From: Bacillota bacterium
GTDB lineage: Bacteria > Bacillota > UBA4882 > UBA10575
DNA: 8,967 nucleotides
Direction: 5' to 3'
NCBI GenBank assembly: GCA_003511465.1
Contig: DOID01000071.1
Span: 980 to 9,946 of the forward strand
The notes below the pieces were generated by a model. That model did not search any database, was not told the DNA's origin, and saw only the letters and a program-made list of their open reading frames with translations. Positions 1 to 6,787 of the stretch are shown one piece after another; the first letter of the stretch is position 1; every line of letters starts with the position of its first letter. The translations under genes and the position numbers were made by a program.

Positions 1-20
1 AGGTTAACGGAGGGGTTGCT

Positions 21-1628
21 GTGACTCTAATTGCCATCTTCTTTCTAGTTTTTGCTCTCCTGATGTTAGCGAGAGTTCCTCGCGGCTATCAAGCCGTGTG
101 GTTAGGATTAACCCTTTTCTCCTTTGGCTGCTGTATTCTGGGGTTAATAAGTTATATCACCAGATTTGGTAATTATCAACTAGAAGGATTAGTTTTGACA
201 TTAGAACAACCAAGTTGGGCATGGCGCTTACTGACCAATATTCCATTAAATATATTCATCCGCTTCCGTCTATGGAGTGCGGCTTTATTTGTGGTTGCAA
301 TGATTGGATTTGCTTTCTCCTATTCCACGAAGAAATGGAGAAAGCTGGATTATGGTTTTTTCAGTTTTATCCTTCTGTTAATAGCCGGTTTATTGTGGTT
401 TTACGATCCGGATCATCTTTTTATGCTATTCAAAACTGGCAGTGCATTGCTGGGGAACACTGCCGCGCGGGAAAGATGGGAAGGCTTGGTGTTGTTATCA
501 GACCGGATCGCTTTGCTGCTAATTATTGCCTTTCTTATTTTGGCTTTAGGTAAGATTATTCTCGTCTGGCGGAAGACCAGTATTCTACAGAAAAAGGCTC
601 AAGCTCTTGGTGTGGCGGTAGGTACAGGCATCCTCTGTATCTTCTTTAGCGTCCTTTTTCTCTCCGGGCCGGTTGGGATCTTAAATGCTCATACGATGGC
701 TAATACTTTATTACCAGTCGCCAATTATCCGATCTTTGATACCACTTATCTTCAAGCCTTACCTTATGCCGGACTAATCGCTTTCGGTGCGGTGATGCTC
801 TCGATTTTTCGTTACGGCTTTTTAGGTACCTGGCGGGTAGGAACACGGGAGTTGGATCGACAGATTAACATGGCCAATCAGGCGGTGAGGTTATCTCTTC
901 ATACCTTTAAAAATCGTTTTTTGGCGATCGAGATGGCAATGAAAATGGCTGCTAAAGATCTAGAACCGCTTGGGAATGACGAGGTTATCAAAGCCCGCTC
1001 TCAAGTGGAATGGGTCCAGAACGTCTGTGTGGAAGCTTTGACTCAATTAAATATCTTACATATTCATTCCAACCAACTGCAGGTTAATATTAGACTCCTT
1101 GCTTGGAACGATCTTTGGCAAGAAGCTAAACATCGTTGTGCGGGCCGTCTAGAAGGGATCATCATTAGGGAGCAGTGTACTACGGATGAAAAATATGTCA
1201 TGGGCGATCGGGAATACTTAATCGCGGTCTTGGAAAATCTGTTGCAAAATGCGGTAGATGCAATGATGGAAAGAGATATCACCCCCTATATTCTGGTCGA
1301 AATCGGTTGTGAGTATGAGTGGGGGTATATTCGAATAACTGATAATGGCTTAGGGATTTCCAAGGAGAATCTACCTAAGGTTTTAAGTCCCTTTTTCACA
1401 ACGAAAGCAACGAAAAAAAATTGGGGTTTGGGGTTAGCCTTCTGTCATCGGGTAATTAATGCCCATCGCGGTTTTCTAAACATCTGGACTTCACCTGGAA
1501 ATGGCACTACTGTTGAAGTTGTGATGCGGTGTCGAGAAAAACTCGACACTTACCCGAAACACCGATGGAAAAACCGCTTTTTGTTGAGAAAACATCCTCC
1601 TACCCACCAGTGCAATTATGGTGGATAA
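21..1628 (+). CDS. Seven-TM membrane sensor histidine kinase
   Basis: This gene encodes a 535-residue inner-membrane sensor kinase. The N-terminal half shows seven hydrophobic segments (about 2-17, 25-45, 85-101, 112-128, 161-183, 196-214, 247-264). Basic residues lie in the loops predicted to be cytoplasmic (R18/R21, KKWRK at 104-108, RK..KK at 184-192), giving an N-out topology. The extracytoplasmic loops are only about 30-40 residues, with no recognisable Cache, PAS or other sensor domain. The likely phospho-acceptor is H294 in LSLHTFKNRF, an H-x-F-x-N pattern resembling the CitA/DcuS/SpoOB type. The HATPase domain is complete: N box ENLLQN (405-410), DNGLGI (441-446), PFFTT (457-461), GLGLAF (469-474), GNGTT (493-497). 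A basic tail of about 34 residues follows. The start is GTG with GGAGGGG five bases upstream. The likely partner is the response regulator at 8276-8962. Kinase identity is certain; partner and ligand are inferred. Confidence 0.93.
   Translation: MTLIAIFFLVFALLMLARVPRGYQAVWLGLTLFSFGCCILGLISYITRFGNYQLEGLVLTLEQPSWAWRLLTNIPLNIFIRFRLWSAALFVVAMIGFAFSYSTKKWRKLDYGFFSFILLLIAGLLWFYDPDHLFMLFKTGSALLGNTAARERWEGLVLLSDRIALLLIIAFLILALGKIILVWRKTSILQKKAQALGVAVGTGILCIFFSVLFLSGPVGILNAHTMANTLLPVANYPIFDTTYLQALPYAGLIAFGAVMLSIFRYGFLGTWRVGTRELDRQINMANQAVRLSLHTFKNRFLAIEMAMKMAAKDLEPLGNDEVIKARSQVEWVQNVCVEALTQLNILHIHSNQLQVNIRLLAWNDLWQEAKHRCAGRLEGIIIREQCTTDEKYVMGDREYLIAVLENLLQNAVDAMMERDITPYILVEIGCEYEWGYIRITDNGLGISKENLPKVLSPFFTTKATKKNWGLGLAFCHRVINAHRGFLNIWTSPGNGTTVEVVMRCREKLDTYPKHRWKNRFLLRKHPPTHQCNYGG
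1529..1549. repeat. Perfect inverted repeat in the 3' end of the kinase gene
   Basis: GTGTCGAG and CTCGACAC form a perfect 8-base inverted repeat around AAAAA. The repeat lies within the kinase coding sequence, after the last ATPase motif and about 120 bases before the binding-protein start. A second AT-rich near-palindrome, AAAAA-CCGC-TTTTT, lies at 1569-1582. No T-run follows the first repeat, so it is not a terminator. It could be an operator for the downstream transport genes, an RNA hairpin, or chance within coding DNA. Confidence 0.4.
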
Positions 1629-1649
1629 TAAATACGTTAATATATTATT

Positions 1650-1657
1650 AAAGGAGG
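1650..1657 (+). promoter_or_regulatory. Ribosome binding site that decides the binding-protein start
   Basis: AAAGGAGG directly abuts an ATG at 1658, which is too close to serve as that codon's ribosome site. It sits nine bases before the in-frame ATG at 1667, the normal spacing. The shorter start is therefore preferred. Confidence 0.75.
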
Positions 1658-1666
1658 ATGTTGTCT

Positions 1667-2944
1667 ATGTTACGCAGGAACACTGTTTCCATGGTCGTTC
1701 TTGTCCTGGTGATCGGTCTTTTGTCCGGCGTGGGTTTGGCCGCAAAACAAAAAGTGACGCTCTGGTCTTTTGCGCCAAACAACATTATGGAGTGGGAGGC
1801 TAGAAAAGCTGATATTGATAAAAAGTTCGATATCGATCTAGTCATTGAGGAAGTCCCCGAAAACGCCTTTGTCCAGACTTTGCAGGCCGCGATGATGGAC
1901 GGGACCAATTTCCCCGATATCATTGAGTGGAGGATCGAGCAAAACCAGATCTTAGATGCTGATCCGAAAAGATCGCTGGTTATCCCCTTGGACAAGTACG
2001 TTTCTAAGTCGGACGCCTTCAAGAAGGTTCCAGCTGGTCGTGTGGCTTGGACCACTTATGGCGGGCATGTCTATGGCTTGCCTCATGATGTCCATCCGGT
2101 TGTCTTGCTCTATAATGATACCCTCTGGAAATCGGTTGGCGTTGATATGGCTAAGATCGAAACCTGGGATGAGTTTTTTGTCGCCGCCCAAAAGCTAACC
2201 GCTACCAAGAAAGACGGTAAACCTGTGCATTACGCATTGCCGTACGACGGTGGCGGGCTTGGCGCTACCATGTGGATGATTTGGCAACAGACCGGCGCGG
2301 AAGTTTTAGACAAAGATGGTAAACCAATCTTTACTAACCCCGAATTTACTTCCTTCACCAAGTGGTGGGTTGATAAGGTTAAATCCGGGATGTTGGTCTC
2401 CTGGGACTGGGGTAATTTCGGCGCTTTATTGGCGGATGGCACGTTGGCCGCCTACACCACTCCCGATTGGTATATCAATCAAGTCGATGCCGCTGCCGCG
2501 GAAGGAAAATATCAGTTCCGTGTCCGCGACCTACCACTGTACAAAAAGGGTGGACCGAGGACTTCTTCCTGGGGCGGAAGTTTTATGGCCATCACCAGAG
2601 GGTCCAAAAAACAAGATCTGCTCTACAAGGTTATGGAGTATATGCAGTATGACGAACCGTCCCTTACTTCTCGGTATGTTGATTCGCAGATGGTTCCGCC
2701 GTTCTCTTCCGTATGGAACGACCCTGCCTTTAAACAAGCGGATCCGCGTTTTGGCGGACAAAAACTGGGCGAGCTCCAAACCGAACTGGCTGCGGAGATG
2801 CCAGGTGTTAATAGTGGCGATATCTTCTGGGATGCGGTAAGTACTGACTTTAACACCCAATTCACCGAGATGGTAGCCGGTAGAGTAACTGTGGAAGAAG
2901 GATTAAAAAGAGCTCAAGATGCGGCTTTGAAACGGTTAAAGTAG
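1667..2944 (+). CDS. Sugar ABC transporter solute-binding protein (family 1)
   Basis: This is the exported binding protein that delivers a sugar or oligosaccharide to the permease pair encoded just downstream. The 425-residue product begins with a signal peptide: RR at 3-4, a hydrophobic core at about 9-23, and likely cleavage after GLA or GLAA near residues 25-26. No cysteine follows, so it is not a lipoprotein. The family signature is clear: VTLWSF at the mature N-terminus, FPDIIEW (82-88), GHVYGLPH (133-140), LLYNDTLWKSVGVD (147-160), ETWDEF (165-170), SWGGSFMAIT (311-320) and a C-terminal helix GRVTVEEGLKRA. Length is normal for the class. The substrate cannot be read from sequence; the adjacent GH9 gene points to beta-linked oligosaccharides. 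A hairpin after its stop may raise its level over the permeases. Confidence 0.93.
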   Translation: MLRRNTVSMVVLVLVIGLLSGVGLAAKQKVTLWSFAPNNIMEWEARKADIDKKFDIDLVIEEVPENAFVQTLQAAMMDGTNFPDIIEWRIEQNQILDADPKRSLVIPLDKYVSKSDAFKKVPAGRVAWTTYGGHVYGLPHDVHPVVLLYNDTLWKSVGVDMAKIETWDEFFVAAQKLTATKKDGKPVHYALPYDGGGLGATMWMIWQQTGAEVLDKDGKPIFTNPEFTSFTKWWVDKVKSGMLVSWDWGNFGALLADGTLAAYTTPDWYINQVDAAAAEGKYQFRVRDLPLYKKGGPRTSSWGGSFMAITRGSKKQDLLYKVMEYMQYDEPSLTSRYVDSQMVPPFSSVWNDPAFKQADPRFGGQKLGELQTELAAEMPGVNSGDIFWDAVSTDFNTQFTEMVAGRVTVEEGLKRAQDAALKRLK

Positions 2945-2967
2945 TAACATAAGTTAGGGTTTTTTCT

Positions 2968-3000
2968 AGACGGTAGGGAAGACTTCCTTCCTTACCGTCT
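2968..3000 (+). promoter_or_regulatory. Intergenic stem-loop between binding-protein and permease genes
   Basis: AGACGGTAGGGAA (2968-2980) pairs with TTCCTTACCGTCT (2988-3000), giving a 13-base-pair stem with one G-U pair and a seven-base loop. No U-run follows the stem; the run of T lies before it at 2960-2965, so this is a poor Rho-independent terminator on either strand. Its position between a binding-protein gene and its permease gene matches known RNA-stabilising or attenuating hairpins, such as the malE-malF spacer, that let the binding protein be made in excess. The function here is inferred. Confidence 0.65.
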
Positions 3001-3025
3001 ATTCCCATGAAAGGAGCTGAACCCG

Positions 3026-3964
3026 ATGAGTTCCACCGTTGCTGTTCGCAAAAAACATGGAGGCAAGTTTTTTCGGTTTTCAAAGATTGAACCATATCTA
3101 TATATTGCCCCATTTATGCTACTTATCATCGCCTTTAATTTCTACACTTTTTTTATTGGCGGTAAGATGGCCTTCACCGATGCCCAGGGGATCAACGTTG
3201 GCGAGTGGATTGGTTTAGAGAACTTTACAAGGTTAATCTTTAATGAGCCGGATTTCTGGCCGGCGATTGGCCGGACGTTCTTATATACCTTTGGATGTTT
3301 GGTGACTCAAATCCCAGCGGCGTTTTTATTGGCTGTAATCTTAAATTCCACTATTTTCGGGAGAATACGCGGTTTTTTACGGGCTTCATTTTATGTGCCA
3401 GTGCTGATGAATTCGGTAGTGGCTGCTCTTCTCTTCCGGATGCTTTTTAATAAAGATACCGGAATGGTTAATTGGATCTTAGGGCTGCTTGGTCTCAACA
3501 ACAACATTGACTGGGTATTTAACCCTGCTTATACGATGATGCTAATGATTGTTGTTTCTTTTTGGCAGTGGACCGGTTATCATATGGTTTATTTACTAGC
3601 CTCCTTGCAGGCGATTGATCCGACCATTTATGAGGTGGCGAAGTTAGATGGGGCTAAACCTTTACGGACAATGTTCAGTATTACCCTGCCGCTGCTTCGG
3701 CCCGCTTTTACCTTTGTGATGGTCATGTCGGCCATTGGCGGGATGCAACAGTTCGCCTACTCTTATATGCTTTTCCCCAACGCTGGTTACGGTCCAGGTA
3801 TGAAGGCGTTAACTGGTGTTCCTTTTATTTATCGAATCGGTTTTTCCAACAACTTCGAGTTTGGTTACGCTACAGCCGCAGGTTGGTTACTCTTTTTGTT
3901 CATTTTAGTAGTCAGCCTTTTCCAACTGCGTTTCTTTGGGCTTGGCCAGGCGGATGAGGTGTAG
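3026..3964 (+). CDS. Sugar ABC transporter permease (MalF-like, CUT1)
   Basis: This is the first of two inner-membrane permease subunits of the importer. The 312-residue protein has about six membrane segments (roughly 25-46, 84-106, 119-139, 170-192, 224-243, 283-303). The cytoplasmic EAA loop, which docks the ATPase, is well conserved: YEVAKLDGAKPLRTMF at 202-217, then LPLLRP, with the invariant glycine at G209. The extended N-terminal opening (EPYLYIAPFMLLI) and GLENFTRL (63-70) are typical of the MalF/UgpA/LacF side of the pair. The start is ATG with AAAGGAG nine bases upstream (3010-3016). It ends 17 bases before the second permease start, so the two are almost certainly cotranslated. 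No ATPase gene accompanies them. Confidence 0.94.
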   Translation: MSSTVAVRKKHGGKFFRFSKIEPYLYIAPFMLLIIAFNFYTFFIGGKMAFTDAQGINVGEWIGLENFTRLIFNEPDFWPAIGRTFLYTFGCLVTQIPAAFLLAVILNSTIFGRIRGFLRASFYVPVLMNSVVAALLFRMLFNKDTGMVNWILGLLGLNNNIDWVFNPAYTMMLMIVVSFWQWTGYHMVYLLASLQAIDPTIYEVAKLDGAKPLRTMFSITLPLLRPAFTFVMVMSAIGGMQQFAYSYMLFPNAGYGPGMKALTGVPFIYRIGFSNNFEFGYATAAGWLLFLFILVVSLFQLRFFGLGQADEV

Positions 3965-3968
3965 AGAG

Positions 3969-3974
3969 AGGAGG
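3969..3974 (+). promoter_or_regulatory. Ribosome binding site that decides the second permease start
   Basis: AGGAGG at 3969-3974 lies one base before an ATG at 3976 and seven bases before the in-frame ATG at 3982. Spacing favours 3982; the earlier ATG would add only Met-Arg. Confidence 0.65.
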
Positions 3975-3981
3975 TATGAGG

Positions 3982-4887
3982 ATGTATGCAATTGTAAAAA
4001 CAGAAGAGAAGGGTAGTTTAATTGTGCAAAAGACCCCTAAAGAGCATAGAAGGGGAAAGGGAAAGACGATCAAAATCATCGCCATTGTCATGCTGGCTCT
4101 GGGTTATTTGTTTCCCCTGATCTGGCTTTTAGATACTTCTTTCCGACCAAAGGTTGAGATTTTCAATGTCCCTCCCCGCATATTCCAAGCGGCACCTTGG
4201 GTTACTTTTAAAAGTTACTCCTTTTCCAACTTTACCCTGGCGTTCGAGAAGTATCAGGTGGGCTTAGCTTTGATCAACTCAGTTCTGGTTACCGTATCCG
4301 CGATTCTCCTCACTTTGATCGTCTGTTCGCTTGCTGGTTATGCTTTTGCTTTACTAAAATTTCCTGGTCGGAATGGGATCTTTTTTGTTATTCTTTGCAC
4401 AATGATGTTACCGACCATTACTTTACTCGCACCTTATTTCCGTGTAATTCGTGTCTTAGGTCTATACAACAAGCATTTGGGAATAATTATTCCTTATGCA
4501 GCTTCAGCTTTTGGGGTCTTTCTCCTTCGTCAGTATTATATTAGACTTCCAAATTCCCTGATGGAAGCAGCAGTGATGGATGGGGCGAGTCATCTTCGAG
4601 TCTGGTGGCAGATTATCCTGCCCGTCAGTAAACCGGTCCTCGCTACGCTGGCCATTTACCAGTTTACAGCGATCTGGAACGATTTTCTCGTACCGTTGCT
4701 TATTTTAAGAAATAAAACACTACATACCCTCCCCATAAAGTTACAAGCCATAGATAGTGTCAATGTGGCTAAGGATTATGATGCGATCATCGCCACGAGT
4801 TTCATTGCGATCATTATCCCAATTGTAGTTTTCCTTATGTTTCAGAGACAGTTTATAGAGGGTATATCAGGAAGTGTTAAGGAGTAA
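3982..4887 (+). CDS. Sugar ABC transporter permease (MalG-like, CUT1)
   Basis: This is the second permease subunit, which pairs with the product of 3026-3964 to form the transmembrane channel. In the 301-residue numbering used here, a basic N-terminal tail (HRRGKGK at about 22-28) precedes six membrane segments (about 29-50, 95-124, 132-153, 165-185, 217-238, 268-287). The EAA loop reads LMEAAVMDGASHLRVW at about 193-208, followed by ILP, with the glycine at G201. FRVIRVLGLYNKHLGIIIPY and the C-terminal end (FQRQFIEGISGS) are characteristic of the MalG/UgpE branch. The N-terminal extension of about 28 mostly hydrophilic residues is slightly longer than usual. The gene ends about 90 bases before the GH9 gene, with hairpins in the gap. 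Confidence 0.94.
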   Translation: MYAIVKTEEKGSLIVQKTPKEHRRGKGKTIKIIAIVMLALGYLFPLIWLLDTSFRPKVEIFNVPPRIFQAAPWVTFKSYSFSNFTLAFEKYQVGLALINSVLVTVSAILLTLIVCSLAGYAFALLKFPGRNGIFFVILCTMMLPTITLLAPYFRVIRVLGLYNKHLGIIIPYAASAFGVFLLRQYYIRLPNSLMEAAVMDGASHLRVWWQIILPVSKPVLATLAIYQFTAIWNDFLVPLLILRNKTLHTLPIKLQAIDSVNVAKDYDAIIATSFIAIIIPIVVFLMFQRQFIEGISGSVKE

Positions 4888-4889
4888 AA

Positions 4890-4913
4890 AAACCCGTTGA
4901 TAAATTGGGGTTT
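4890..4913 (+). terminator. Weak hairpin just after the permease gene
   Basis: AAACCC (4890-4895) and GGGTTT (4908-4913) can form a six-base-pair stem with a 12-base loop immediately after the permease stop. The stem is short and the tail is only CTGTAAT, so termination would be weak at best. It may be chance, or it may act together with the stronger stem-loop that follows. Confidence 0.2.
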
Positions 4914-4916
4914 CTG

Positions 4917-4949
4917 TAATAAGGGTCACTAAATCAAGTGACCCTATTA
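4917..4949 (+). promoter_or_regulatory. Stem-loop / palindrome ahead of the GH9 gene
   Basis: AGGGTCACT (4922-4930) is perfectly complementary to AGTGACCCT (4937-4945) across the six-base loop AAATCA. With A4921 bulged, TAAT (4917-4920) also pairs with ATTA (4946-4949), giving 13 pairs. There is no U-run after it (ACACATTTGAGG), so it is not a standard intrinsic terminator. It could be an operator for the GH9 gene or an mRNA processing or stabilising hairpin separating transporter from enzyme expression. It ends 30 bases before the GH9 start codon. Confidence 0.6.
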
Positions 4950-4979
4950 ACACATTTGAGGAGAAAAGGAGCGGAATAA

Positions 4980-6695
4980 ATGGCAGCGAAAAAGTGGGGG
5001 TTAATTATAATCATCATGATTAATTTGGTCTTTAGTTGCTTTGCTTCCTCTCTTTGGGGAATGGATTCCGCTAGGGAAAAGACTGGTGAGGAAGTATTCA
5101 TTAATCAGGTTGGTTACCTGACAAATGCGCCCAAATTCGTAATATCCGCTAAAGCAGCGGGAGAATTTGTGATTTTCGATGAGAAGGAAAAGTCCATATT
5201 CCAGGGGGCGCTTGAACCTTTTGCTGATCCCACCTCCATGCAGACCGTATGGCGGGGGGATTTTTCTTCCCAAAAGATCCCAGGCGTCTATCGGATATTT
5301 ATTCCCGAGGTAGGCTGGTCCTATCCATTTACGATCGATCATGCTGTTTATAATCAAGTTTTAGCCCTAGGAACACGGTATTATTATCTCCAACGTTGCG
5401 GTATAGTTCTGAATGACGACAGCTCCGGTCTCTCCCATCCCCTTTGTCATCGGCAAGACGGTGTCATGGCCAGAGCTGATGCTTTTAATCAAAAAGGAGA
5501 TATTATTCCCAGCATGGGAGGTTGGCACGATGCGGGTGATTACGGCAAGTATACAACGACAACTACGGTTACAGTCGCTCAATTATTAGCCGCTTATCAA
5601 CTATGGCCGGAGAAATTTGTCGATGGTCAATTCGGGATCCCTGAAAGCGGTAATGGAAGACCGGATCTTCTGGACGAAGCGCGGGTTGGAATTGAGTGGC
5701 TTTTTACGATGCAGCGTCCCGACGGGGCGGTCTATCATAAGTTATCCGGGCGCTATTGGCCGAATATCGGAACATCACCTGATTTTGACCGACAACCCCG
5801 CTATATCTATGGAATTTCCACCGCCGATACAGGGAAATTTGCGGCGACGATGGCTATTGTTGCCCGTGTGTTTCAGGGAATGGATCCGGATTTGGCGGAA
5901 CGGGCGGAGCAAGCGGCTAAAAAAGCCTGGGGATTCCTGGCCGAAAATGAGTTTATCTGGGACCATTCAGGCTTTGACGATCAGGGTTCCGGCGCTTACG
6001 GCACCACTGATGATTGGCCGGATCGGATTTGGGCGGCAATGGAACTAGGTGTTTTAACCGGTGATGATTCGTATGTTTCGGCGGTCATTAACGAGGAAAA
6101 TACTTTTAGACGACCGTACCAGCCAACGCCCATCAGTTGGTCCGACGGGGCTCTATTGGGATTATTTCATTATGCATGCGAAGAGGGTGGTCGACCGGAA
6201 CTCAGCGCGGAGCTTACGGCAATGATCATTAAATTGGCTGACCATTACTTAGCGGCTGTTGACCGTAGCGGTTACCGCTACACTTTAAAGTTTAATGAGT
6301 TTGCCTGGGCTTCGAATAAAGAGGCCTTAAGCCGAGGGATTACCATGTTGCTCGCCGCCGAGCTTAAAGCGAATCCTCAGTATCAGTTGGCGGCCTTAGC
6401 CCAATTGGATTTTGTTTTAGGTTTTAATCCGCTCTCCCAATGTTACGTCGCAGGTTTAGGGACTAAAACAGTTAAAAGCCCCCATCATCGCCTGGTGGTG
6501 GCTAGTTCAAAATCGGTCCCCGGTCTTTTAGTTGGCGGCCCGAATAATCAGGCGGAATCCGGAGTGGAACCAAGGGACCGAGGTCCTTTTAGTTATCAGG
6601 ATGCTACGCCTTCTTACTCCTCAAATGAGACGGCGATTGATTATAATGCTGCTTTAGTCTTTGTCGCTTCCGCTTTTGCCGCAACTCCCGAGTGA
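4980..6695 (+). CDS. Exported glycoside hydrolase family 9 enzyme with N-terminal Ig-like domain
   Basis: This 571-residue enzyme hydrolyses beta-1,4 links in a glucan (endoglucanase/cellodextrinase type) or possibly a glucosaminide. A hydrophobic export signal spans about 7-26 and contains VFSC (17-20), which also fits a lipobox. An Ig-like CelD_N domain follows (about 38-120; FINQVGYLTNAPKFVIS). The GH9 (alpha/alpha)6 domain begins near 124. Catalytic features are intact: HDAGDYGKY (183-191) carries the aspartates D184 and D187 that activate water, PHHR at 501-504 binds substrate, and E550 in SSNETAIDYNAALV is the expected proton donor. WSD (387-389) and FAWASNKE (441-448) are further family blocks. 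There is no carbohydrate-binding module, dockerin or SLH domain, so it probably acts on soluble or already shortened glycans. The ATG has GGAG eight bases upstream. The exact substrate is unresolved; Vibrio GH9 exo-glucosaminidases share this two-domain layout. Confidence 0.93.
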   Translation: MAAKKWGLIIIIMINLVFSCFASSLWGMDSAREKTGEEVFINQVGYLTNAPKFVISAKAAGEFVIFDEKEKSIFQGALEPFADPTSMQTVWRGDFSSQKIPGVYRIFIPEVGWSYPFTIDHAVYNQVLALGTRYYYLQRCGIVLNDDSSGLSHPLCHRQDGVMARADAFNQKGDIIPSMGGWHDAGDYGKYTTTTTVTVAQLLAAYQLWPEKFVDGQFGIPESGNGRPDLLDEARVGIEWLFTMQRPDGAVYHKLSGRYWPNIGTSPDFDRQPRYIYGISTADTGKFAATMAIVARVFQGMDPDLAERAEQAAKKAWGFLAENEFIWDHSGFDDQGSGAYGTTDDWPDRIWAAMELGVLTGDDSYVSAVINEENTFRRPYQPTPISWSDGALLGLFHYACEEGGRPELSAELTAMIIKLADHYLAAVDRSGYRYTLKFNEFAWASNKEALSRGITMLLAAELKANPQYQLAALAQLDFVLGFNPLSQCYVAGLGTKTVKSPHHRLVVASSKSVPGLLVGGPNNQAESGVEPRDRGPFSYQDATPSYSSNETAIDYNAALVFVASAFAATPE

Positions 6696-6787
6696 AAACA
6701 GGAAAAGAAATGAGGATGGGGAAATATACAATAAAGCGCCAGAGGAGATGGTCTGTGGCAATCATGTGTTAAGGAAGGGGTATGGTT

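Noticed and set aside
1584..1629. Sigma-70-like promoter using TTGAGA (1584) and GATAAT (1624)
   Set aside because: The spacing between the two boxes is about 34 bases, far from the usual 17, and no alternative box lies at the right distance.
1648..2055. Minus-strand open frame of 135 codons over the start of the first binding-protein gene
   Set aside because: It lies opposite a gene with clear family motifs, has no ribosome site seen ahead of it, and its sequence shows no recognisable domain.
2316..2840. Plus-strand open frame of 174 codons inside the first binding-protein gene
   Set aside because: It is an out-of-frame shadow of a confidently identified coding sequence and has low-complexity Pro/Ser/Arg content typical of such shadows.
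2960..3000. Rho-independent terminator between binding protein and permease
   Set aside because: The T-run precedes the stem instead of following it, and the reverse strand has an A-run after the stem, so neither strand gives the required stem plus U-tract. It was kept as a regulatory hairpin.
4897..4922. Promoter ahead of GH9 using TTGATA (4897) and TGTAAT (4915)
   Set aside because: The spacer would be only 12 bases, and both elements sit within the inverted repeats, so the match is not persuasive.
6696..6787. Hairpin around GCCAGA/TCTGTGGC in the spacer before the second binding protein
   Set aside because: Only about six pairs form, with a two-base bulge, which is no better than chance in this composition.
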